From: Candidatus Dormiibacterota bacterium
GTDB lineage: Bacteria; Chloroflexota; Dormibacteria; Aeolococcales; Aeolococcaceae
NCBI GenBank assembly: GCA_003162415.1
Contig: PMOL01000004.1
Location: 202,474 to 266,473 of the forward strand
Reading direction: 5' to 3'
Length of the DNA stretch: 64,000 nt
The notes beneath the pieces were generated by a model, which was not told where the DNA came from, made no database searches, and saw only the letters and a list, made by a program, of their open reading frames with translations. The translations under genes were made by a program, and so were the position numbers. Shown here piece by piece: positions 16,995 through 25,600 of this stretch. The stretch's first letter is position 1; the number at the start of each line of letters is the position of its first letter.

Positions 16995-19355
16995 GTGAGT
17001 TCCGCGGCCCCTCGCGAAAGGCGGGCACTCCCGACAGTCCTCAGGGCGACCGGGCGATTCCCGAAGGCGCTTTGGGCCGTCTACGCGGTCATGGCCACCC
17101 TGCTGACCGCCTACATCGTCTCGCTCCTGGTGCGCTCACCGGACGATAGCTGGCCATGGATCGACGGCTGGGGCGTGGCCATGTACGAGGTGATCCTCGC
17201 CTCGCTGCTCCTCCTCCGTGGGTTCACCAAGCTGCCCGGGCGGGCGGTGCCGATCACTCTGGGCGCCGGGGTCATGGCCTGGGCACTCGGTGACGTGGCG
17301 CTCACAGCCGAAGGCTGGGGCGGCGCGGCCGTTGGGACCCCGTCTCTTGCCGACGCCTTTTACATCGGCTTCTACCCACTCGCGTACGCGGCGATCGTGC
17401 TCATGCTCCACCGTGAGATCAGGCGGCTGCTGCCGGCGACATGGTTGGACGGAGCCATCGCAGGGCTGGGCGCTGCGGCTGTCTGCGCCGCTTTCGCCTT
17501 CCACGCCGTCTTCAGGTCCCTCGGGGGCGACGCCACGCCGATCGGGGTGGCCGTCGACCTCGTCTACCCGATCGGTGACGTGCTCCTCCTTGCTCTTGTG
17601 GTGGGCGGTACGGCCGTCCTCCCCGGACGCCGTCTGCCCTGGCTGCTGTTCGCAACCGCCTGCGGGGTGAACGGCATCGGCGACACGTTCAACCTGTTCG
17701 GGTCGACCGCGCAGGTCGGGGTTGTGTTCAACGGGATCGCGTGGCCAATCGCGATCACCCTGATGTCCCTCTCTGTCTGGGTGCCTCCGGGGCGTCGCGA
17801 GCTGCTCGAAGGCGGCAAGCTCCCAGGCTTCGTGCTCCCCGGTGCGGGTGCGCTGGCCGGGCTGGTGATCCTGTTCCTGGGCGCGATGCAGCACCAGGTG
17901 ATCCAGGTTGCCGTCGCTCTCGCCACTGCAACGCTCGTCGTGGTCGGGGTACGCCTCGCCCTGTCGGTTCGCGGCCTGCGGTCGCTGACCGAGGAGCGCC
18001 ACCGGCAGGCGGTGACCGACGAGCTCACCGGGCTGGGGAACCGTCGCCAGCTGACCACGCTGCTCGACGCGTACTTCGAGGACCTGGCCGATCTGTCGAC
18101 TCCCTCGCGGAGCCTGGCCTTTCTCTTCGTCGACCTGGATCACTTCAAGGAGATCAACGACTCCTTCGGCCACTCAGCGGGGGACGAACTGCTGAAACAG
18201 CTCGGGCCACGGCTCCTGAGCTCGCTGCGCGCCTCGGACGTGCTCGTGCGGATCGGCGGCGACGAGCTCGGAGCAGTCCTGGTCGACAGCGACCCCAACT
18301 ATGCGGCGGGGCTCGCCCGGCGCCTCACCGCGCTGCTCGAGCAGCCCTTCATCCTCAACGGGGTGAGCGTCCGCATCAGCGCGAGCATCGGCATCGCGGT
18401 CGCGCCCGCCGACGCGGGCGACAGCATCGCCCTGATGCGCTGCGCCGACGTCGCCATGTATCGCGCCAAGCTTGCCCATCAGTCATATGAGGTCTACACC
18501 CCGTCGATCGACGATGGCGGCAACCGCCTCGCGCTCGTCGAGGAGCTTCGCGCCGCCGTCGAGGGTGCACGGCTCGTCCTCCACTATCAGCCCCAGGTCG
18601 ATCTCCGCAACGGCGAGATGGTCGCGGCCGAAGCCCTGGTGCGCTGGCCGCACGAGCGCCTCGGTCTGATTCCGCCGCTCGAGTTCCTGCCCCTTGCCGA
18701 GGAGGCGGGCCTGATGGGACCGCTCACGCAACTCGTCCTCGAGCAGGCACTTGCTCAATGCGCCGTGTGGCGTGACGCCGGTTTACGCATCGCCATGTCG
18801 GTGAACGTCTCATCGTCGAACCTGCTCGATGCCGGGTTCATCGAGATGGTGCGTGCGTCGCTTCGGCGCCACCGCGTACCGGCCGCCTCCCTGATCCTGG
18901 AGATCACCGAGACGACGATCATTCGCGACTTCGCAGCGTGTAAGACGGCCATCGACGAGCTTCGGTCGCTCGGCGTCGGTGTCTCGATCGATGACTTCGG
19001 GTCCGGGTTCACGTCGCTCGCATATCTCGGCAGCCTGCCGATCACCGAGCTGAAGCTCGACCGCACCTTCATCGGTGGGCTCAGCTCGACCGGCCGCGAG
19101 CAGGACATGAAGCTGGTGCGGGCGACGGTCGAGCTCGGGCACGCGCTCGGGCTGCTTGTCGTCGCCGAGGGGATCGAGACGCTGGCCACGCTCGAGCTGC
19201 TCGCCCTGCTCGGCTGTGACCGTGCGCAGGGCTACTTCACCGGGAGGCCGGTGCCTGCCTCGGAATTTGCGATGTCGGCGGCGATCCCCTCGCTCCGGGT
19301 GGCAACGCCCGAGCCGGTCGATACCTTCCCGAAGTACCTCCGAACCGCCGTCTGA
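16995..19355 (+). CDS. Membrane GGDEF-EAL protein (cyclic di-GMP turnover)
   Basis: 786 residues from the GTG at 16995: an N-terminal block with about nine membrane segments (about 20-320, MASE-like sensor), a GGDEF domain and an EAL domain. The cyclase loop reads GGDEL (421-425), one conservative change from GGDEF, and the inhibitory RxxD site (RASD) stands five residues before it. The EAL domain keeps EALVRW (about 546) and DDFGSGFTSL (about 666), so phosphodiesterase activity is likely; cyclase activity is uncertain. Earlier starts are possible but would run into the GNAT promoter. Nothing adjacent points to the signal. Confidence 0.87.
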   Translation: MSSAAPRERRALPTVLRATGRFPKALWAVYAVMATLLTAYIVSLLVRSPDDSWPWIDGWGVAMYEVILASLLLLRGFTKLPGRAVPITLGAGVMAWALGDVALTAEGWGGAAVGTPSLADAFYIGFYPLAYAAIVLMLHREIRRLLPATWLDGAIAGLGAAAVCAAFAFHAVFRSLGGDATPIGVAVDLVYPIGDVLLLALVVGGTAVLPGRRLPWLLFATACGVNGIGDTFNLFGSTAQVGVVFNGIAWPIAITLMSLSVWVPPGRRELLEGGKLPGFVLPGAGALAGLVILFLGAMQHQVIQVAVALATATLVVVGVRLALSVRGLRSLTEERHRQAVTDELTGLGNRRQLTTLLDAYFEDLADLSTPSRSLAFLFVDLDHFKEINDSFGHSAGDELLKQLGPRLLSSLRASDVLVRIGGDELGAVLVDSDPNYAAGLARRLTALLEQPFILNGVSVRISASIGIAVAPADAGDSIALMRCADVAMYRAKLAHQSYEVYTPSIDDGGNRLALVEELRAAVEGARLVLHYQPQVDLRNGEMVAAEALVRWPHERLGLIPPLEFLPLAEEAGLMGPLTQLVLEQALAQCAVWRDAGLRIAMSVNVSSSNLLDAGFIEMVRASLRRHRVPAASLILEITETTIIRDFAACKTAIDELRSLGVGVSIDDFGSGFTSLAYLGSLPITELKLDRTFIGGLSSTGREQDMKLVRATVELGHALGLLVVAEGIETLATLELLALLGCDRAQGYFTGRPVPASEFAMSAAIPSLRVATPEPVDTFPKYLRTAV

Positions 19356-19550
19356 CCGACGGCCGGGATGCGGCTGTCCTGCGCATCTCGACCACTGTGA
19401 GTCGTGCGCGGTGTACAGACCCGCGGTCGCCGATCTGTGCGTGACGGCCGAAGAACAACGCGCCCGCCTCTGACAAAGTTGCCTCCAACGCGCATGTCGT
19501 CATACATGCCCAGCGGCAGAGTTAGCAGCGTCAAGAGGTGAGGTAGAAGT
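19356..19550 (+). promoter_or_regulatory. Leader region of the ammonium transporter
   Basis: The 195-base gap carries a good Shine-Dalgarno (GAGGTGAGG, 19535-19543) 7 bases before the amt ATG. An ATGT-N6-ACAT inverted repeat lies at about 19494-19507. I see no confident -10 and no glnK-like gene. Confidence 0.35.
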
Positions 19551-20954
19551 ATGTTGTCGGCCCTGAACCCGGATCCAACCTGGCTGAATTCAGGCGACAC
19601 CGCGTGGCAGCTCACGTCGGCGACGCTGGTTGGGATCATGAGCATCCCAGGCCTCGCGATTCTGTACGCAGGGCTGATGAAGCGCAAATTCGCCGTCAAC
19701 TCGGCGCTGATGGTGGTCTACGCCTTCGCGATGACGCTGGTCATCTGGATGTTCTTCGCGTATGACATGAGCTTCGGCAGCCCGCTGCATATCGGCGGAG
19801 CTGCGACGACATTCGTCGGCATACCCCACCCGGTCGCCGGTGCGACCGACCTCGAACAGCAGGCGAGCATTCCATTGCTCACCGGGCTGATCCCGGCGCT
19901 GCGCTTCCCGATGTCATCGCTCGTGTACTTCCAGTTCGTGTTCGCGACGATCACGGTGATCATCCTTGGCGGCGCGCTGCTCGGACGCATCAGCTTCCGC
20001 GCGTGGGCCCTCTTCGTCCCGCTCTGGATCACGCTGGTCTACTCGGTTGGAGCCTTCAGCCTCTGGGGTGGTGGCTGGCTCGGTGCTCTCGGAGCGGTCG
20101 ACTACAGCGGTGGATATGTCATCCACGTTGCAGCAGCGGTGTCAGCGTTCGTCGCCGCAGCGGTGATCGGGCCGCGGCTGCTCAAGGATCGCCAGAACAA
20201 CACGCCGAGCAACATCATGCTGGCCGTTGCCGGAGGCGGTCTGCTCTGGCTCGGCTGGAGCGGGTTCAACGGGGGTGATCCGTACTTTGCAAACGCCGAC
20301 GCATCCGCTGCCGTGCTCAACACGCACCTGTGCACGGCAACCGCGCTGCTGACCTGGATGATCATGGACATCTTCTTCCTGAAGAAGCCGACCATCCTCG
20401 GAATGATCAGCGGCATGATCGCCGGACTGGTCGCGATCACCCCTGGAGCCGGTTACGTCAACGCCTATTCGGCATTCGCCATCGGCATCGGCGCCGGAGT
20501 CCTGCCGTGGCTTTCCATGAACCTGCTCGGCAAGACCAAGCTCTTCACGGGCAGGGTCGACGACACCCTCGGCGTCTTCCATACCCATGGCGTCGCGGGA
20601 GCGTTCGGCGGCCTGATGACCGGCGTGCTCGCATCGCCGAACATGATCGTGTACGTCGGAACCGCGGGAACCGCGTCGGTCGCCGTGACCGGCCTCGTCT
20701 ACGGCAATGCCAAGCAGCTCGGCCTGCAGGCGCTCGCCCTCGGTTTCATCATCGTGTACGACGCGGTGGCGACCTTTGTCGTCATCAAGCTGGTCGGACT
20801 CATCGTGCCGCTGCGCATGACCGACAGGGAACTCGAGGTTGGAGATCTCCTGCTCCACGGCGAGGTGGCGATCGATATGGAGCCACCCGAGGAGGTCATG
20901 TCGCTCAACGGCCACCTGAGCCCGACGCCGGTGGAGACCGGCTCGCGAGTCTGA
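19551..20954 (+). CDS. amt: Ammonium transporter (Amt/Rh family)
   Basis: 467 residues with about 11 membrane segments, the family length. It conducts ammonium or ammonia through the inner membrane. The twin-histidine pore pair is seen as His192 (YVIHVAAAVSAF) and His346 (FHTHGVAGAFGG). The cytoplasmic tail of about 50 residues is longer than the minimum. No PII (glnK) gene follows, which is unusual, so its regulator must be elsewhere. Strong Shine-Dalgarno and a 24-base convergent gap to pyrD. Confidence 0.95.
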   Translation: MLSALNPDPTWLNSGDTAWQLTSATLVGIMSIPGLAILYAGLMKRKFAVNSALMVVYAFAMTLVIWMFFAYDMSFGSPLHIGGAATTFVGIPHPVAGATDLEQQASIPLLTGLIPALRFPMSSLVYFQFVFATITVIILGGALLGRISFRAWALFVPLWITLVYSVGAFSLWGGGWLGALGAVDYSGGYVIHVAAAVSAFVAAAVIGPRLLKDRQNNTPSNIMLAVAGGGLLWLGWSGFNGGDPYFANADASAAVLNTHLCTATALLTWMIMDIFFLKKPTILGMISGMIAGLVAITPGAGYVNAYSAFAIGIGAGVLPWLSMNLLGKTKLFTGRVDDTLGVFHTHGVAGAFGGLMTGVLASPNMIVYVGTAGTASVAVTGLVYGNAKQLGLQALALGFIIVYDAVATFVVIKLVGLIVPLRMTDRELEVGDLLLHGEVAIDMEPPEEVMSLNGHLSPTPVETGSRV

Positions 20955-20978
20955 GGTCCGCCGCCAGTCAGCGGTGAG

Positions 20979-21842
20979 TCAACCCCGGAGACCGTCAAGC
21001 ACCTGCAGGGCGGTCTCCGGGTTGACGAACGTCGCGGTCCCGACCTGGACAGCGCAGGCGCCGACGATCAGGAAGTCGCGCGCCGACGCCGCACCAACGA
21101 TGCCACCCACGCCGATCACCGGAATGTGCACCGCATCGCAGACGGCGGCCACGGCAGCGAGCGCCAGGGGTTGGATCGCGGGGCCGCTCAGACCGCCGGT
21201 GCCGAGTGGAAGAACGGATCGCCCGCTGGCGCGGTGGATCTTCCTGCCGATGTAGGTGTTCACCGCCGACACCGCGTCCGCTCCGGCGTCCTCGACGGCA
21301 CGGGCGACGGCAGCGATGTCGGTCACGTTGGGGCTCAACTTCACGATCACGCAGCGCTCAGTGACTCTGCGCACCGCGGCCACGAGGCGACCAGCAGCAA
21401 GCGGATCGCGGCCGAAATCCAACCCCTCGGCGATGTTCGGGCACGAGATGTTCAGCTCGATACCGGCCACCTCCGCAACCGGTTCGAGGACTGTGGCGCA
21501 ATGCACATAGTCATCGATCGAGCCACCGGCGACATTGACGATGATTGGAATCGCCCATCCACGCCATCGCGGAGCGTAGCCGGCCGCAACCGCGTCGACC
21601 CCGGGGTTCTGGAGCCCGATGCTGTTGAGCATCCCTCCGTCGGTCTCGGCAACTCGAGGTGGCGGGTTGCCGTCGCGTGCGCGCACCGTGGTGCCCTTCG
21701 TGTACAGCGCACCAAGCCGGTTGATGTCGATCAACTGGTCCAGTTCGAAACCGTATCCGGCGGTACCACTGGCGAGGCCCACGGGATTGGGCAGCGTGAG
21801 CCCGCGTCCGAGGTCGACCGGGGTGAATCCGTCGTCGGTCAC
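20979..21842 (-). CDS. pyrD: Dihydroorotate dehydrogenase, class 1B catalytic subunit
   Basis: Oxidises dihydroorotate to orotate on FMN. 287 residues. Seen: NPVGLASGTAGYG at the FMN site, ELNISCPN with the class 1 active-site Cys, and VIGVGGI near the phosphate site. The adjacent PyrK shows this is the NAD-linked heterotetrameric 1B type. The GTG at 21842 overlaps the pyrK stop, and the longer upstream frame is only pyrK shadow. Last gene of the pyr operon. Confidence 0.95.
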   Translation of the reverse strand: MTDDGFTPVDLGRGLTLPNPVGLASGTAGYGFELDQLIDINRLGALYTKGTTVRARDGNPPPRVAETDGGMLNSIGLQNPGVDAVAAGYAPRWRGWAIPIIVNVAGGSIDDYVHCATVLEPVAEVAGIELNISCPNIAEGLDFGRDPLAAGRLVAAVRRVTERCVIVKLSPNVTDIAAVARAVEDAGADAVSAVNTYIGRKIHRASGRSVLPLGTGGLSGPAIQPLALAAVAAVCDAVHIPVIGVGGIVGAASARDFLIVGACAVQVGTATFVNPETALQVLDGLRG

Positions 21843-22687
21843 GCGACGTCGGCCCCGGGGAGCGCGCTGAGCCCCTCCCAGTCGACATCGCGCATGGGCA
21901 TGACCGGCCCGTCGGTGCAGCAGAGCCTCCATGCACTGCTGCCATCCTCGGCGCGCACCGGCAGCGCACACCCGAGGCATGTTCCGAAGCCGCACCCCAT
22001 CGGCGCCTCCAGCGATGCCTCGAGCGTGGGCGGCAGGTCGGCCCCCGATTCGAGCAGCGTTCGCATCACCGCGCCGAGCATGGGGTTGGGCCCGCACGCA
22101 TAGAGCGCAGTGGGATGCGAGGCCAGCGCCGGGCCGAGCAGGTCGGTCACCCGGCCATGGTGCCCGCGGGTGCCGTCGTCGGTGGCCTCCGCAACCACCG
22201 GGACGGCCGGACGAGCGAACCGTTCCGCGGGGTAGAGGCGGGTGGCGGTGCGCGCGCCGTTCAAGACAAGAATGTCTTCAACACCGCGGCGGCGCAACGC
22301 GTTGATGAGCAGCGGGAACGGCGCGCACCCGAGGCCGCCCGAGACGCAGACGACCGGCCCGCCGTTCACCACGGTGAAGCCGTGTCCGAGCGGGCCCAGT
22401 GTGTCGAGCCGATCGCCGGGCTGCAGTTCCGAAAGCAGCCGAGTTCCCGCCCCGACGGCCTCAAAGACGAAGCCGCAGGTGTCGTCCTGAGTCCACGCAA
22501 CGCTGAACGGACGCCTGAGCAGGGGTGTCGTCCTCTCTCCGCATCGCAGTTGCACGAACGTTCCCGGCATCGCCGTCGCGGCGAGGTGGGGAAGCCGCGC
22601 GACCAGTTCCAGCAGACCGCCCCCGAGCCGCTCCACCACGAGCACCTCACCGGTCTCGAGGGCGGCCCTGCTCAGGTCCGCGGTCAC
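21839..22687 (-). CDS. pyrK: Dihydroorotate dehydrogenase electron-transfer subunit
   Basis: 282 residues, a ferredoxin-reductase-like protein with FAD and NAD domains and a C-terminal 2Fe-2S site (CGFGTCLGC and a downstream CC). It passes electrons from PyrD to NAD. RRPFSVAW is the flavin-binding RxxS-type motif and GLGCAPF the nucleotide loop. It starts at a GTG overlapping the carAB stop and overlaps pyrD by 4 bases, so all three are coupled. Confidence 0.94.
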   Translation of the reverse strand: MTADLSRAALETGEVLVVERLGGGLLELVARLPHLAATAMPGTFVQLRCGERTTPLLRRPFSVAWTQDDTCGFVFEAVGAGTRLLSELQPGDRLDTLGPLGHGFTVVNGGPVVCVSGGLGCAPFPLLINALRRRGVEDILVLNGARTATRLYPAERFARPAVPVVAEATDDGTRGHHGRVTDLLGPALASHPTALYACGPNPMLGAVMRTLLESGADLPPTLEASLEAPMGCGFGTCLGCALPVRAEDGSSAWRLCCTDGPVMPMRDVDWEGLSALPGADVA

Positions 22688-25600
22688 GACACCGCCTGCA
22701 CCACGCCGTCGCGGTACTCGCGTACGGTTGCGACCCGGACGCTCTTCCCAGACGTGTGCCGGCCGATGGCGTCGACCAGCGCAGCCGCGGTGTCGAGGGA
22801 CGTGCAGCACGGGATGCGGCGCTGCTCGGCGGCGAGCCGGATGCGATAGCCATCCTTCACGGTGCGCCCGACCGCCGCGGCAGCGCCACCGTCGGCACGG
22901 AAGTCGAGCTCATCGGTGCTGAAGTTGGAGACCGTGTTGATGACGATGGACACGCGCCCGTCCTCGATCACGTCGATGACGTTGGGGCGCCCGTGACCGA
23001 TCTTGCCCACCGAGACAGCGGAGATGCCCGCGCTCGCAAGCGCGGCAGCGGTGCCGGCCGTCGCGTAGATCGTGAAGCCGAGCGAGCTGAGCTGAGCGAC
23101 GATCGGCAGCGCCTCAGCCTTGTCGACATCGGCAACGCTGCACAGGGCGCCGCCCTTGGAGGGCATCTTGCCGAGCGCGGCCACGAACGCCTTCTCGAGC
23201 GCGGCGCCGAGGTCCGTGTCGATGCCCATGACCTCGCCGGTCGATTTCATCTCAGGACCGAGAGCGGTGTCGACGTCGATCAGCTTGACGGTGGAGAACA
23301 CCGGTGCCTTCACCGCCACCAGCGGGCGCGCCGGGACGAGGCCCGTCGACCATCCGAGCTCTGCGAGCGTGGCACCGCGCATGACACGCGTGGCCAGCTC
23401 GACCATGGGGACCCCGGTCACCTTGCTCAAGAAGGGGACGGTGCGCGAGGCGCGCGGATTCACCTCGAGCACATGGGGTATTCCGCGGTGCACCGCGAAC
23501 TGGATGTTGCACAGGCCGCGCACGTCGAGCGCGCGCGTGATGCGCACCGTCGCATCGACAATCAGCGTGCGCACGTCGTCACCGAGGATGCGAGCCGGGT
23601 AGGTGGCCATCGAATCGCCGCTGTGGACGCCTGCGCGCTCGACGTGTTCCATGAGCCCCGGGATCACGACCGTCTCGCCATCGCTGATCGCGTCGACGTC
23701 CACCTCGGTGCCGAAGAGGTACCGGTCGATGAGCACCGCACCACGGCGGCGTCCGCCCTCAGCGGGGAGTGCCGCCATGGCCGCCTCGAGATATCGCTGC
23801 AGCTGGCTGCGGCTGTGCACAATCTCCATCGCCCGCCCGCCCAGCACGTACGACGGCCGCACCAGGACGGGGAAGCCGATGGCATCGGCGATCGCCAGTG
23901 CCTCGTCGAGGTCCGTGGTCGCAGCGCCCTGAGGCTGCGCGATCGACAGTGAACGCATCAACGCTTCGAACGCACGGCGATCCTCTGCAAGATCGATGCT
24001 CGCGATGCTGCTCCCGAGGATGGTGAAGCCGGCGCGGTCCAGCGGCTCGGCGAGGTTGACAGCAGTCTGGCCACCGAATTGCACCACCACCCCGGACGCC
24101 TGCTCCTCCTCGATGATCGCTGCAACCGCCTCCTCGTCGAGTGGCTCGAAGTACAGGCGTGTGCTGCAGTCGAAGTCGGTGCTCACCGTCTCCGGGTTGC
24201 TGTTGACCATCACCGCGTCCACACCCTGACGGCGAAGTGCCATCGCAGCATGGACGCTGCAGTAGTCGAACTCGATGCCCTGACCGATGCGGATCGGGCC
24301 GCTGCCCAGCACGACCACGGTGTTCGGCGCCGGGGCTGACGCGGCGGGTCCCTCGTCCTCGGTCTCGTAGGTCGAGTAGTAGTACGGCGTCGCTGCTTCG
24401 AACTCGGCAGCGCAGGTGTCGACGCACTTGAAGACCGGGCGCACGCCCGCGCTCTGCCGGCGTTCGCGAACCTTTTCCGTGGCGATACCGGTGAGCGCTC
24501 CGATGCGCGCGTCGGTCAGGCCGGCGCGCTTGGCAAGGGCGAGCGCCTCGTCGTCGAGTCCATTCCAGCGCAACCGCTCCTCGCAGGCAACGATGGTGCC
24601 GAGACGGCGCAGGAACCACGAGGAGATGCCGCTGCGTCGGGTCAACTCCTCGGGCGTTGCCCCACCGCGAAGCGCCTCCAGCAACGCCGCCGCGCGGCGG
24701 TCGTTGGCCACATCGATGAGCACCGGCTCGTGCAGCACCGCCGGATCCGGTTGCGGCTGCTCGAGCGAGCGGAGCGCCTTGCTGAAGGCTGCCTCGAACG
24801 AGCGCTCGATGGCCATCACCTCGCCGGTGGACTTCATCTGGGTCCCGAGCCGCCGGTCGGCCTCCGGGAACTTGTCGAACGGCCAGCGCGGGATCTTCAC
24901 GACGCAGTAGTCGAGCGCCGGCTCGAATGCGGCGCAGGTCTTGCCGGTCACCGCATTGGGGATCTGGTCGAGCCGCCGCCCCGCCGCGATCTTTGCGGCG
25001 ACGCGCGCGATCGGATAGCCGGTTGCCTTGGACGCAAGCGCCGACGAGCGAGACACCCGCGGATTCACCTCGATCACGTGGTACTCGTGCGAATCGGGCG
25101 CGAGCGCGAACTGCACATTGCAGCCGCCCTGGATATCGAGCGCATTGATGATGCGCAACGCTGCGCTGCGCAACTGCTGGTGCTCGCGATCCGTGAGCGT
25201 CTGCGCCGGTGCGACGACCATCGAATCGCCGGTGTGCACGCCCATCGGATCGAGGTTCTCCATGTTGCAGACGGTGATGCACGTGCCCGACGCGTCGCGG
25301 ATGACCTCGTACTCGATCTCCCGCCAGCCGGCCACCGAGCGCTCCACGAGCACCTGGCTGATCGGCGACGCCGCCAATCCCGCAAGCACCGTTTCCGCGT
25401 AGCGCTCCTCGGTCTCACACAGCCCGCCACCGGTCCCTCCCAGCGTGAACGCCGGACGCACCACTAGCGGCAATCCCATGCGTTCACGCAACGCTCGCGC
25501 CTCCGCAAGCGAAGCCACCGTCGCCGACTCCGGCGCCGGTTCGCCGATCTCGATCAGCAATTCCTTGAACCGCTCCCGGTCCTCCGCCGTTCTGATCGCC

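Noticed and set aside
20955..20978. Possible terminator between amt and pyrD
   Set aside because: Only a 4-bp CCGC/GCGG pair, without T-run.
22525..23952. 475-codon plus-strand frame opposite carAB
   Set aside because: Shadow of the CarB C-terminal half; low-complexity Arg/Asp/His composition.
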